Part shown: one piece after another, positions 23,958 through 33,437 of the stretch
Layout: each line of letters starts with the position of its first letter
Numbering within the stretch: the stretch's first letter is position 1
NCBI GenBank assembly: GCA_003135855.1
Contig: PNBD01000015.1
Location: 52,420-86,059 of the forward strand
Length of the DNA: 33,640 bases
Reading direction: 5' to 3'
From: Deltaproteobacteria bacterium
Lineage (GTDB): Bacteria > Desulfobacterota > Binatia > Binatales > Binataceae
Notes under the pieces: model-generated
The model's input: the letters and a program-made list of their open reading frames with translations, nothing else
Databases searched by the model: none
Told to the model about the DNA's origin: nothing
Program-made: the position numbers and the translations under genes

Positions 23958-26900
23958 GTGTCAAAGTTTTTCATCGAACGGCCGATACTTGCCAACGTGA
24001 TCGCGATCATCACGGTCCTGCTGGGCCTTGTCTGCCTGTTCAATCTACCGGTTGCGCAATATCCCGAAGTGGTGCCGCCGACGATCCAGGTGAGCACTAA
24101 CTATCCCGGTGCTAGCGCCGATGTAGTAGCGACCACAGTCGGGATTCCTATCGAACAAGGTGTTAATGGGGTCGAGAACTCAATCTACATGCAATCGACC
24201 AGCGGTAGCGACGGCACCTACACGCTGACCGTGACGTTCGCTGTTGGCACCGATCTCAATGCGGCAATTGCGCTGGTGCAAAATGCCGTCAACGGCGCGC
24301 TCTCGCAGCTCCCTTCGGAAGTTCAGACGCAAGGCGTCACGGTGCAGAAGGTCAGCACCAACGTCCTGTTGATCGGGAGCCTTTACTCGGATGACAACCG
24401 TTTCGACGAAACGTTTCTCAGCAACTATGCGATCATCAACCTGCAGAATCCGATCGCGCGCTTGCCGGGAGTAGGACAGGTTCAGATTCTCGGCGCCGGG
24501 CCTTACAGCATGCGCATTTGGCTCGATCCGATCAAGCTGAAGGCCTATGGGCTGACAGTCCTCGCTGTCCAGAACGCGATCCAAAACCAGAACATTCAGG
24601 TGGCGGCGGGACAACTGGGCGGACCGCCTGTTCCTTCCGATCAGGTGTTTCAGTTTACCGTAAACACTCTCGGCCGTTTGTCCGACGTCAGTCAGTTCGA
24701 GAACATCATAATCAAGAGTCGTCCTCCATCGACCAACGAGAACGCCAAGACGACCCAATCTAGCGACATCGCGCAAACCGCTGCCATCGTTCGAATCAAG
24801 GACGTCGCTAAGGTCCAATTGAGTCAGGAGGCATACTCGAATTTTTCGGGATTGAACGGCAAGAAGGCGGCGCAGATGAACGTATACACGCTGCCCGGCG
24901 CCAACGCGCTCAAAGTCGCGCAGGAAGTCAAGGCGCTGATGGCGCAGATGAGCCGGAAGTTTCCGGAAGGGCTCAAGTACACCTCACTGCTGGATAGCTC
25001 ACTATTCATTCAGGATTCGATTCATGGCGTTTACAAGGCGCTGATCGAGGCGGGCATCCTGGTGCTGATCGTCATCATGCTGTTTCTGCAAAACTTCCGC
25101 GCGATGCTGGTACCTGCTACGACCGTGCCGGTCACAATCATCGGCGCGTTCGCCGCGATGGCGGTGCTCGGATTTACCGTGAACCTGATGACGCTGTTCG
25201 CATTGATCCTCGCAATCGGCATCGTAGTGGACGACGCGATCGTCATCGTGGAAAACGCTTCTCACTACATCGAACAGGGACTGACACCCAAGGACGCCTC
25301 GATCAAGGCGATGGGTGAGCTAACCGGTCCTATCCTCGGTATTACGCTGGTCCTGACCTCGGTCTTCCTGCCAGCCTCTTTTCTGCCCGGCATCACGGGC
25401 CAGATGTTTCGGCAATTCGCACTGGTAATAGCAGCTACCGCGATCATAAGTGCCCTCAATGCATTGACGCTGAATCCAACGCAATGCGCTCTCTACATTA
25501 AGCCGATACCTAAGGACCGCAAGGTCAACCGCTTCTACCAGGGCTTCAATCGTGTGTATGGCGCGGTCGAGGACAGTTACATCGGCCTTGTCCGAAGGAT
25601 GGCGCAGCAACCCGGCAAGATGGCCGGGATATTCTTCGCGGCGATCACAGTGGCGGGATTGTTGTTCGCCATGCATCCCACGGCATTCCTGCCAATCGAA
25701 GACCAGGGATACTGCCTGGTCTCGGCCGCGCTGCCGCCGGGAGCGTCGCAAGCGCGAGTGCGCGAAGTCTCCGCGAACATCGATAACGTTCTAAAGCAAA
25801 CTCCTGGTCTCAAGGGCTGGGTCACAAGCGGAGGAGTTTCTGCGCTCGACTCGGCGAATTTGTCCAACGTGGTGACTGAGTACGTCATGTACCAGGACTG
25901 GGACAAACGTCCAGCGGGGCTTACCCAGGCGGAAATCGTCGCCAACCTTCGCGAGCGTCTGCAGACGATTCGGAAGGCGCAATTCGACGTGCTTATCCCG
26001 CCGCCGATCCCCGGCCTTGGGCAGGCGGGCGGCTTTCAGATGATGATCGAGGATCGCGTCGGAATAGGTCTCGGTGAGCTGCAGAAGGCGGTCCAGGGGA
26101 TTTTGCGAAAGGCCGACGACGAGCCAAGCTTACGCGATGTTACTACCACGTTCAGCGCCAATAGTCCGCAGCTTGAACTGGAAATCAATCGCACGATGGC
26201 CGAATCGCTCGGTGTCACGATCAGCGATGTCTTTCAAACGCTGCAGACCTACCTCGGATCGACCTACGTTAATCTGTTTACCAAGTTCAATCAGAGCTTC
26301 CAGGTTCGTTTGCAGGCCGATGCCGACTCCCGCACGCGATTGGCGGATATCGGCAACCTCTATGTCGCCAACAAGAACGGACAGATGGTGCCACTGGGTG
26401 CTCTTCTCCACGTCCGTCGCGTGCTCGGCTCGGAACTGCTGACTCGTTACAACATGTATCCGGCGGCATCCGTAATCGGCAGCCCGGCGCCCGGATATAG
26501 CTCGGGCCAGGCGCTCGACGCTATGGAACGCATCGCGACTAGCAATCTACCGTTGGGGATGGGCTACGATTGGACTGGGTTGTCCTATCAGCAAAAGTTG
26601 ATCAGCAACCAGTCCTATTTTATTTTCGCGCTCTCGATCACGCTTGTCTTCCTGGTGCTGGCCGCGCAGTACGAGAGCTGGACCGATCCGGCTGCGGTAG
26701 TGCTCACCGTGCCGATGGCGCTGGTAGGAGTCATCGTCGCGCTGATTGTGCGCGGTTTTCCGAGCGACCTATATACGCAGATTGGCCTGGTGCTGATGAT
26801 CGCGCTGGCGGCCAAGAATGCGATCCTGGTGGTCGAGTTTGCCCGCGAACTCAAAGCGGAGGGCATGCCTACTGTCGAAGCGGCCGTCGAAGCGACACGC

Positions 26901-27164
26901 CGGCGCTTTCGCCCGATCGTGATGACGTCGATCGCGTTTATCCTCAGCGTGGTGCCGTTGTTGACCGCGACCGGCGCCGGCGCAGCCAGTCAGCAGGCGC
27001 TAGGCACGGTAGTGTTCGGCGGGATGCTCGCTTCGACCCTGGTTGCGATTCCTTTCGTGCCGGTCTTCTACATCCTGATGCAGGACTTCGCGGAGTGGGG
27101 GATGCGGCGCAGGGGAATCGAACCCGCCCCTCCTCAAGTCGCGGCGGAAAGATCCGCGGACTGA
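23958..27164 (+). CDS. RND multidrug efflux permease, first copy (HAE1 type)
   Basis: A 1068-residue inner-membrane proton/drug antiporter starting at GTG 23958. The start MSKFFIERPILANVIAIITVL is typical. Twelve membrane helices and two large periplasmic loops are present. The proton relay is intact: D425 and D426 in GIVVDDAIVIVEN (helix 4) and K953 in AAKNAILVVEFA (helix 10). A Gln/Thr/Ser-rich insert near residues 255-275 of the first loop differs from the second copy. It lies 39 bases after the adaptor gene and 18 bases before its near-twin. Cargo unknown; no regulator gene is adjacent. Confidence 0.93.
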   Translation: MSKFFIERPILANVIAIITVLLGLVCLFNLPVAQYPEVVPPTIQVSTNYPGASADVVATTVGIPIEQGVNGVENSIYMQSTSGSDGTYTLTVTFAVGTDLNAAIALVQNAVNGALSQLPSEVQTQGVTVQKVSTNVLLIGSLYSDDNRFDETFLSNYAIINLQNPIARLPGVGQVQILGAGPYSMRIWLDPIKLKAYGLTVLAVQNAIQNQNIQVAAGQLGGPPVPSDQVFQFTVNTLGRLSDVSQFENIIIKSRPPSTNENAKTTQSSDIAQTAAIVRIKDVAKVQLSQEAYSNFSGLNGKKAAQMNVYTLPGANALKVAQEVKALMAQMSRKFPEGLKYTSLLDSSLFIQDSIHGVYKALIEAGILVLIVIMLFLQNFRAMLVPATTVPVTIIGAFAAMAVLGFTVNLMTLFALILAIGIVVDDAIVIVENASHYIEQGLTPKDASIKAMGELTGPILGITLVLTSVFLPASFLPGITGQMFRQFALVIAATAIISALNALTLNPTQCALYIKPIPKDRKVNRFYQGFNRVYGAVEDSYIGLVRRMAQQPGKMAGIFFAAITVAGLLFAMHPTAFLPIEDQGYCLVSAALPPGASQARVREVSANIDNVLKQTPGLKGWVTSGGVSALDSANLSNVVTEYVMYQDWDKRPAGLTQAEIVANLRERLQTIRKAQFDVLIPPPIPGLGQAGGFQMMIEDRVGIGLGELQKAVQGILRKADDEPSLRDVTTTFSANSPQLELEINRTMAESLGVTISDVFQTLQTYLGSTYVNLFTKFNQSFQVRLQADADSRTRLADIGNLYVANKNGQMVPLGALLHVRRVLGSELLTRYNMYPAASVIGSPAPGYSSGQALDAMERIATSNLPLGMGYDWTGLSYQQKLISNQSYFIFALSITLVFLVLAAQYESWTDPAAVVLTVPMALVGVIVALIVRGFPSDLYTQIGLVLMIALAAKNAILVVEFARELKAEGMPTVEAAVEATRRRFRPIVMTSIAFILSVVPLLTATGAGAASQQALGTVVFGGMLASTLVAIPFVPVFYILMQDFAEWGMRRRGIEPAPPQVAAERSAD

Positions 27165-27182
27165 TCGCGGGCTATACCTGGC

Positions 27183-30100
27183 ATGTCCAAGTTCTTCATC
27201 GAACGGCCGATCCTGGCCAACGTGATCGCTATCATCACGGTCCTGCTGGGTGCCGTATGCCTGTACACCTTGCCGGTCTCTCAGTATCCGCAAATCGTAC
27301 CGCCCACTATTCAAGTTAGTACGACCTATACGGGTGCGAATGCCGACGTAGTTGCTAACACGGTCGGCATCCCGATCGAGCAGGCAGTCAACGGCGTCGA
27401 AAATTCGATCTACATGCAATCGACCAGCGGTAGCGATGGCAGCTATGCGCTCACTGTGACCTTTGCCGTAGGCACCGATCTCACGACCTCACTGTCGCTG
27501 GTGCAGAATGCAGTCAACAGTGCGTTGCCGCAGCTTCCGCAGCAAGTGCGAGCGCAGGGAGTCAACGTCAAGAAGGTTAGTACCAATATACTACTGATTG
27601 AAAGTCTGTACTCAGACGATGACCGGTTCGATGAAGTCTTCCTGGCCAACTACGCAATCATCAATTTGCAGAATCCGATAGCTCGCTTGACCGGCGTCGG
27701 ACAGGTGAACGTGCTGGGCGCCGGTCCCTACGGTATGCGCATCTGGCTCGACCCCGACAAGCTCAAGGCCTACGGGCTGACAGTTAGCGACGTGCAGAAC
27801 GCGATCCAGTCACAGAACGCGCAGGTTGCCGCGGGAAAGATCGGCGGATCGCCGGCGCCCTCGAATCAGATCTTCCAGTTTACCGTCAACACTCTCGGGC
27901 GGCTCTCGGACGTCGAGCAGTTCGAGAACATCATCATCAAGAGCAGTCCCCCTTCAAGCAAGCCGATTCAAACCCCGACCAACAATCCAACCGCTGAACT
28001 GGTGCGGATCAAGGATGTCGCGAAGGTCCAGCTGAGCCAGGAGGTCTTCAGCGTGTTTTCCGGCTTGAGCGGCAAGAAGACAGCTCACGTCGCCGTCTAT
28101 GCCCTGCCGGGTGCCAACGCATTGCAGGTTGCGACCGAGACTCGCCGGCTCATGAAGGACTTGAGTAAGGCGTTCCCGCAGGGGCTTAAGTACACCTCGC
28201 TGTACGACACGACCACCTTCATCAATCAGTCGATTGATGGCGTTTACTCGGCGCTGATCGAGGCGGGCATCCTGGTGCTGATCGTGATCATGCTGTTCCT
28301 GCAGAACTTCCGCGCAATGCTGGTGCCAGCTACGACCGTGCCTGTAACGATCGTCGGCGCGTTCGCCGCGATGGCGTTGCTCGGGTTTACCGTGAATCTG
28401 ATGACGCTGTTTGCGCTGATTCTCGCCATCGGCATCGTTGTGGACGACGCAATCGTGATCGTCGAAAACGCCTCGCACTATATCGAGCAAGGACTTACTC
28501 CGAAGGACGCGGCGATTAAGGCGATGAGCGAGCTGACCGGTCCTATCCTGGGAATAACCCTGGTGCTGACGTCAGTGTTTGTGCCGGCCTCGTTCATGCC
28601 GGGCATCTCGGGCCAGATGTTCCGGCAGTTCGCACTAGTCATAGCGGCGACCGCGATCATCAGCGCGCTCAATGCGCTGACGTTGAAGCCAACCCAGTGC
28701 GCACTCTATCTAAGACCGCGGCCTAAGGACCGTAAGGTCAACTGGTTCTATCGCGGTTTCAATCGAGGCTACCAAGCCGTCGAGGATAGCTACGTCGGCC
28801 TGGTTGGCCGGATGGCGCATCATCCTAAGGTGATGGTCTGCGTGTTCTTTGTGGTAGTCGGCGCCGCGGGAGCGTTCTTCGCGATCTATCCGACCTCATT
28901 GATGCCGCTGGAGGACCAGGGTTATTGCATCGTCTCCGCACAACTCCCGCCCGGTGCGTCGCAGCCGCGGGTGCGCGAGGTAGCAGCCGACATCGACAAC
29001 GTTCTCAAGCACACCGCGGGCCTCAAGGGCTGGGTGACGATCGGCGGTTATTCGGCGCTTGATACCGCAAAGCTCTCCAACCTCATTACCGCGTTCGTGA
29101 TGTATGACGACTTTGACAAGCGCCCGCCGGGCTTTTCACAAAATAAAATCCTCGACGAGCTCGATGAGAAGTTCAAAGCCGTGCCTAAGGCGCAATTTGC
29201 AGTGTTGCCGCCGTCGCCAATTCCCGGACTCGGTAGCGCCTTCGGCTTTCAGATGATGATCGAGACGCGCGGCAATCTCGGGCTGGGCGAGCTGCAAAAG
29301 GTCACTCAGGAGGTACTGCGCAAGGCCAACGCTCATAAGGGGTTTCTGCTTGCTGGCTTCACGACTTTCAGCGCCAGCAGTCCGCAACTGTATCTCGATA
29401 TCGATCGAACGCAGGCGCAGTCGCTGGGTGTTACTGTCAACGACGTCTTCAAGACGCTACAGACCTACTTGGGCTCGAGCTACGTCAATCTCTTTAACAA
29501 GTTCAATCAGAGCTTCCAGGTGCGGGTGCAAGCGGCTTCCGATTACCGGCGTCAGATGAACGACATCGGGAATCTCTACGTCACCAACAAGTCCGGGCAA
29601 ATGGTGCCGTTGGGCGCGATTTTGAATATCAGGCGGACGCTCGGCTCGGAACTGGTCACGCGTTACAACCTTTACCCGGCAGCTTCGATCATCGGAATCC
29701 CTAACCCTCGTTATAGCTCGGGCCAGGCGCTCGGCCTGATGCGTCAAATAGCGTCCGAGACCCTGCCACAAGGGATGGACTACGAATGGACAGGACTCTC
29801 TTACCAGGAAAAGTTGATCGGCAATCAAGCATTCTTCATCTTTGCCCTTTCGATCACACTGGTCTTCCTGGTCCTCGCCGCGCAGTACGAGAGCTGGACC
29901 GACCCGGCCGCAGTCGTGCTGACCGTCCCGATGGCGCTCGTAGGTATCGTGATCGCCTTGTTCATCCGGCGCTTCCCGAGCGACCTGTACACCCAGATCG
30001 GACTGGTGTTGATGATTGCGCTCGCCGCCAAGAACGCAATCTTGATCGTCGAGTTTGCCCGCGAGCTCAAGGCCGATGGCATGACTCCGATCGACGCGGC

Positions 30101-30386
30101 GATCGAAGCGACGCGCCGGCGCTTCCGCCCGATCGTGATGACCTCGATCGCCTTCATCCTGAGCGTGGTGCCACTGATGACAGCGACCGGCGCCGGCTCC
30201 GCCAGTCAGCAAGCGCTCGGCACGGCGGTATTCGGCGGGATGCTCGCTTCGTCGCTACTCGCGATCCCGTTCGTGCCGGTTTTCTACATCGTGATGCAGA
30301 GTGTCAGCGAACGATTCGCCACGCACGAGGCGCCAGCCGCGTCCAAGCCGGCTCCCGTCAAGCCATCGCCGGCGCCAGCCGAGTAA
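27183..30386 (+). CDS. RND multidrug efflux permease, second copy (HAE1 type)
   Basis: A 1067-residue paralogue of the preceding gene, collinear along its whole length and much alike at DNA level. The proton relay D421, D422 and K950 is intact, so both copies should be active. Differences cluster in the periplasmic loops (for example SSPPSSKPIQTPTNNPTAE against the insert of copy one, and PPSPIPGLGSAFGF against PPPIPGLGQAGGF), the parts that bind cargo. Paired RND genes in one operon recall MdtB/MdtC, which form mixed trimers. Inference: heterotrimer or two pumps sharing one adaptor. The C-terminus is a Pro/Ala-rich tail (AAASKPAPVKPSPAP-like). Confidence 0.93.
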   Translation: MSKFFIERPILANVIAIITVLLGAVCLYTLPVSQYPQIVPPTIQVSTTYTGANADVVANTVGIPIEQAVNGVENSIYMQSTSGSDGSYALTVTFAVGTDLTTSLSLVQNAVNSALPQLPQQVRAQGVNVKKVSTNILLIESLYSDDDRFDEVFLANYAIINLQNPIARLTGVGQVNVLGAGPYGMRIWLDPDKLKAYGLTVSDVQNAIQSQNAQVAAGKIGGSPAPSNQIFQFTVNTLGRLSDVEQFENIIIKSSPPSSKPIQTPTNNPTAELVRIKDVAKVQLSQEVFSVFSGLSGKKTAHVAVYALPGANALQVATETRRLMKDLSKAFPQGLKYTSLYDTTTFINQSIDGVYSALIEAGILVLIVIMLFLQNFRAMLVPATTVPVTIVGAFAAMALLGFTVNLMTLFALILAIGIVVDDAIVIVENASHYIEQGLTPKDAAIKAMSELTGPILGITLVLTSVFVPASFMPGISGQMFRQFALVIAATAIISALNALTLKPTQCALYLRPRPKDRKVNWFYRGFNRGYQAVEDSYVGLVGRMAHHPKVMVCVFFVVVGAAGAFFAIYPTSLMPLEDQGYCIVSAQLPPGASQPRVREVAADIDNVLKHTAGLKGWVTIGGYSALDTAKLSNLITAFVMYDDFDKRPPGFSQNKILDELDEKFKAVPKAQFAVLPPSPIPGLGSAFGFQMMIETRGNLGLGELQKVTQEVLRKANAHKGFLLAGFTTFSASSPQLYLDIDRTQAQSLGVTVNDVFKTLQTYLGSSYVNLFNKFNQSFQVRVQAASDYRRQMNDIGNLYVTNKSGQMVPLGAILNIRRTLGSELVTRYNLYPAASIIGIPNPRYSSGQALGLMRQIASETLPQGMDYEWTGLSYQEKLIGNQAFFIFALSITLVFLVLAAQYESWTDPAAVVLTVPMALVGIVIALFIRRFPSDLYTQIGLVLMIALAAKNAILIVEFARELKADGMTPIDAAIEATRRRFRPIVMTSIAFILSVVPLMTATGAGSASQQALGTAVFGGMLASSLLAIPFVPVFYIVMQSVSERFATHEAPAASKPAPVKPSPAPAE

Positions 30387-30468
30387 GGCCCGCAACCGAA
30401 AATTTTTGTTCCGCATTGCATTCAGGACATTTGTCTTGTTTGATTTAAGCGTTCTTCAGGAGAGGCTT

Positions 30469-31035
30469 GTGTTTGCAGGACAGTGTAATCGATTGATCGC
30501 GCGCACGATTGCCGCCGGCGTTGCGTCGCTCGCACTACTCACGCTCGCATCGAGGCCTGCGCTCGCGGTCGACGACGCGCGTATCAACGTGGCCGTGTCA
30601 TGCCAATGCACCGATCCAGTCGGGCAGGATCTTTGTAAGGCGATTCGACAGGACGTCCTCGCGTCGCCGGCGTATCGCCTGCAGGACGCGCCGAAGCAAT
30701 ACGGACTCGGCGTGCATTTGTCGTGCACCGACGCGTGGAAGGGAATCAACGCCGACCTGACCGGCCATATGTCGGCGGTTGCGATCGCTTTCACAATTTA
30801 CTCCCAGGATTTGCCCGGCGAAGTTTACGAAGACTCGTCGGTGTTCCGCGTCGGTAAAGATGCGATCGACGATATGTCCGGAAAAATCACCGACGCGATC
30901 GCTCAGCTGATTAAAGCGAACGCGAAGTTCTTCGATCACGAACGCGCCGTCTCAGCGGCATCTCCAGCCAAGTCGTCCACGCCCGTGCCGTCGGCAGTCC
31001 CGACGATGCACGAAATGTCCACCATCCCTCCCTGA
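30469..31035 (+). CDS. Small secreted protein with paired cysteines, function unknown
   Basis: A 188-residue protein beginning at GTG 30469; AGGAG lies six bases before it, whereas upstream in-frame codons overlap the RND gene. Signal peptide about 1-33 (LIARTIAAGVASLALLTLASRPALA). The mature part has four Cys, SCQC, DLC and LSC, which may form disulfides, and a mixed alpha/beta pattern (INVAVSCQC, GLGVHLSCTDA, MSAVAIAFTIYSQ). The last 30 residues are Ser/Pro-rich. I do not recognise a family. It begins 82 bases after the RND operon and could be its last gene. Confidence 0.65.
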   Translation: MFAGQCNRLIARTIAAGVASLALLTLASRPALAVDDARINVAVSCQCTDPVGQDLCKAIRQDVLASPAYRLQDAPKQYGLGVHLSCTDAWKGINADLTGHMSAVAIAFTIYSQDLPGEVYEDSSVFRVGKDAIDDMSGKITDAIAQLIKANAKFFDHERAVSAASPAKSSTPVPSAVPTMHEMSTIPP

Positions 31036-31173
31036 TCCGCATCGATGTCGCCCGCTCGCTGCGGCACGTTTGCGACTTCGACGAATGCCTCGGTTCGTGG
31101 TAAACCCTCGATTGACGAGCTGATCGATATCGTCAATTTTGCGCCGGACACGCGCCAGGAGGTTTCATCGGAA

Positions 31174-32031
31174 ATGGATTGTCCATTCGACCGGGCCGCA
31201 GAGGACCTCGGCAACATCGTCGAGCTCGAGCACGTCAACGTCACCGTCCCCGATCAGCAACTCGCGACGCTCTTCTATGTGGTCGGACTCGGGCTGACGC
31301 GCGATCCCTACCTGATGACCAGCATCAGCAATATGTGGGTGAACATCGGACGCAGCCAATTTCATTTGCCGACGAGCAAGCCCCAGGTGGTGCGCGGTCA
31401 CGTCGGAATCGTCGTCCCCGATCGCGAGGCGCTGCTGATGCGATTGACTCGGCTGCGCAAGCGTCTCGACGGCACCAGCTTTGATTTCAAGGAACACGAT
31501 TCGTTTGTCGAGACGACTTGCCCGTGGGGCAATCGTATCCGATGTCACGCGCCTTCCGAGCGCTTCAATCCGATCACGTTGGGCATCGCGTATGTCGAGT
31601 TCGACGTTCCGCTTGGAGCGGCGGAAGGCATTTCGCGCTTCTATCGACGCGTGATGGCGGCGCCGGCCGACGTCGCTCAGGACAGCGCCGGCAGCTACGC
31701 CCATGTGCAGGTCGGCATCGGCCAGCATTTGATCTTTCGTGAAACAGATCGCGCGCTGCCGCCCTACGACGGCCATCACGTCCAGGTTTATGTCGCCGAT
31801 TTCTCCGGGCCGCATCGTCTGCTGCAGGAGAAGGGGCTGGTCTTCGAGGAGAGCGACCAGCATCAGTATCGATTCCGCGACATTGTCGATCCCGAGACCG
31901 GCGCCGTGCTGTTTACCATCGAGCACGAGGTGCGCAGCATGAAGCATCCGCTCTACATGCGGCCGTTGGTCAACCGCAATCCCGCGCAGAGCAACATGAA
32001 CTACATGCCCGGTCACGACGCGTGGGTGTGA
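31174..32031 (+). CDS. Two-module VOC (glyoxalase/extradiol dioxygenase-like) protein
   Basis: A 285-residue protein from ATG 31174 (GGAGG at 31158-31162, eleven bases upstream). The frame is open back to an ATG at 31045 without a ribosome site, which would add 43 poorly structured residues. Two beta-alpha-beta-beta-beta modules: the first begins VELEHVNVTVPDQQLATLFYVVGLGLT, the second LGIAYVEFDVPLGAAEGISRFY, each ending in an edge strand (HVGIVVPD; HHVQVYVADF...VLFTIEHE). His and Glu residues at some metal positions exist, but the second module has no His at the usual first position, so dioxygenase activity is uncertain. The next gene starts 24 bases later; joint transcription is likely. Confidence 0.78.
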   Translation: MDCPFDRAAEDLGNIVELEHVNVTVPDQQLATLFYVVGLGLTRDPYLMTSISNMWVNIGRSQFHLPTSKPQVVRGHVGIVVPDREALLMRLTRLRKRLDGTSFDFKEHDSFVETTCPWGNRIRCHAPSERFNPITLGIAYVEFDVPLGAAEGISRFYRRVMAAPADVAQDSAGSYAHVQVGIGQHLIFRETDRALPPYDGHHVQVYVADFSGPHRLLQEKGLVFEESDQHQYRFRDIVDPETGAVLFTIEHEVRSMKHPLYMRPLVNRNPAQSNMNYMPGHDAWV

Positions 32032-32055
32032 GCGATCCGTGCAAGGAGTGCGGCG

Positions 32056-33246
32056 ATGAATCAGCTTAATACCGAGCGCGAGCAACGCTTCATCGATCTC
32101 GCCGCCGGACTGGCTGACGATTTTGCCCAGCGCGCCGCGCAGCACGATGAAGAAGCGTCGTTCCCGCACGAGAACTACGCGCGCCTGCGTGAGAGCGGCT
32201 ACAGCGTGCTGACGGTTCCCGAGCGATTCGGCGGCCTCGGCGCGAGTCTGCTCGAGCGTTGCAAGGCGCAAGCACGGCTTGCCGAAGGATGCGGTCCCAC
32301 GGCACTCGCGATCAACATGCATTTCAATGTGCTGGGCCTGATGATCGATCTGCATCGCAAGTTCAAAGCGCCGAACGTCGAGGCGATGCTCCAGCGGATC
32401 GGCAGCGAGCGGCTCATCTGCGGCGGCTCAGGGTCCGAGCCCGACAACGCCGTGATCAATCTGCGTCCGCACACGATCGCTCGCAGAGTCGAAGGTGGCT
32501 TCCTCGTCAACGGCAGAAAAATCTTCGGCACGCAAAGCATCGCGCTGGATTTGTTCTTCTTCGAGGCGGCTTGGGAGGACGCGCCGCAAGGCATCACGAT
32601 CATCACGTGCTTTATTCCGCCGCGCGAAACTCCCGGTCTCACGTTCAAGGACGATTGGCACGTGATGGGCATGCGTGCGACGGCGTCGCGAAGTTCGGAA
32701 CTGAAAGATGCGTTCGTGCCGGACGCGGCGGTGGCGCTGCAACGCCCGATCTCGCGCAGCGGCCGCGTCACCAAGGTTTTCGCCAAGGCGCCGTTCACGA
32801 TTGGCGCACCCTACATCGGGATCGCTGTCGCCGCGCGCAACTTCGTCGTGGATTTCATGCGCGAGCGGCCGCGCTTTCCGCTCAAATTTCCGATGAGTCA
32901 TCTGCCGAGCGTTTACAACAAGGTCGGCGAGATGGACCTGCTGATCGAGGGTGCGCGCGCCGTGATGTGGAAAGCCGCGGCGGAAGTGGATAGCGATCAT
33001 CCGCAAAGCTGGTCGCGCAAGGCCGTCGCCGCGCGCATGATCGCCATCGAAAATTCGGTGCGCGTCGTCGATCTCGCGCTGCGCGCGGTCGGCGGTTCTT
33101 CCTATTTCAAGCGGTTGCCGCTCGAGCGATTCTTCCGCGACGTGCGAGCCGGGCTCTATCATCCATTCGACAGCGACGAGACGCTCGAATTTCTCGGCAA
33201 GAGCGCGTTCGGCCTGCCGCTGATGGAAGGTCTCGAGCCAGACTGA
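32056..33246 (+). CDS. Acyl-CoA dehydrogenase-fold flavoprotein
   Basis: A 396-residue protein; AGGAG is near 32044, ATG at 32056. The three ACAD regions are recognisable: N-terminal helices with SGYSVLTVPERFGGLGAS, the beta domain with GGSGSEPDN, GGFLVNGRKIFGTQS and DDWHVMGMRATASRSSEL, and the C-terminal helical domain with ALRAVGGSSYFKRLPLERFFRDVRAG. The catalytic Glu near the C-terminus (YEGT in medium-chain enzymes) is replaced by LYHPFDSDE, and no Glu is evident at the alternative helix-G site. It may be a flavin-dependent monooxygenase of this fold or act on an unusual substrate. It is paired with the VOC gene. Confidence 0.85.
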   Translation: MNQLNTEREQRFIDLAAGLADDFAQRAAQHDEEASFPHENYARLRESGYSVLTVPERFGGLGASLLERCKAQARLAEGCGPTALAINMHFNVLGLMIDLHRKFKAPNVEAMLQRIGSERLICGGSGSEPDNAVINLRPHTIARRVEGGFLVNGRKIFGTQSIALDLFFFEAAWEDAPQGITIITCFIPPRETPGLTFKDDWHVMGMRATASRSSELKDAFVPDAAVALQRPISRSGRVTKVFAKAPFTIGAPYIGIAVAARNFVVDFMRERPRFPLKFPMSHLPSVYNKVGEMDLLIEGARAVMWKAAAEVDSDHPQSWSRKAVAARMIAIENSVRVVDLALRAVGGSSYFKRLPLERFFRDVRAGLYHPFDSDETLEFLGKSAFGLPLMEGLEPD

Positions 33247-33315
33247 CCCAATGGACTAAGAACCCAATATAGTCACTGGAAAACCTGCCGGCGGCTTGCC
33301 GATCGGTTTCGACTT

Positions 33316-33359
33316 TGAGATAAGAAACCTGTCAGTATGAGATAAGATCAGCGGTCAGG
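33316..33359 (+). promoter_or_regulatory. Two 22-base direct repeats upstream of the amidohydrolase gene
   Basis: TGAGATAAGA occurs at 33316-33325 and 33338-33347, exactly 22 bases (two helical turns) apart, each followed by a partly similar GTCAG word. They lie about 80-120 bases before ATG 33438. This arrangement fits a pair of binding sites for a regulator on one DNA face; no regulator gene is in view. Confidence 0.35.
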
Positions 33360-33437
33360 TGCATCTCACGTAACGGAACGCCCGGGGAGCAATTGCTTCG
33401 GCAAGCCGCGCTACTTCCCGACAACTGAGGAAAAATC

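Noticed and set aside
31165-32355. A 396-residue minus-strand frame across the VOC and dehydrogenase-fold genes
   Set aside because: It spans two real plus-strand genes and their gap and has no recognisable domain.
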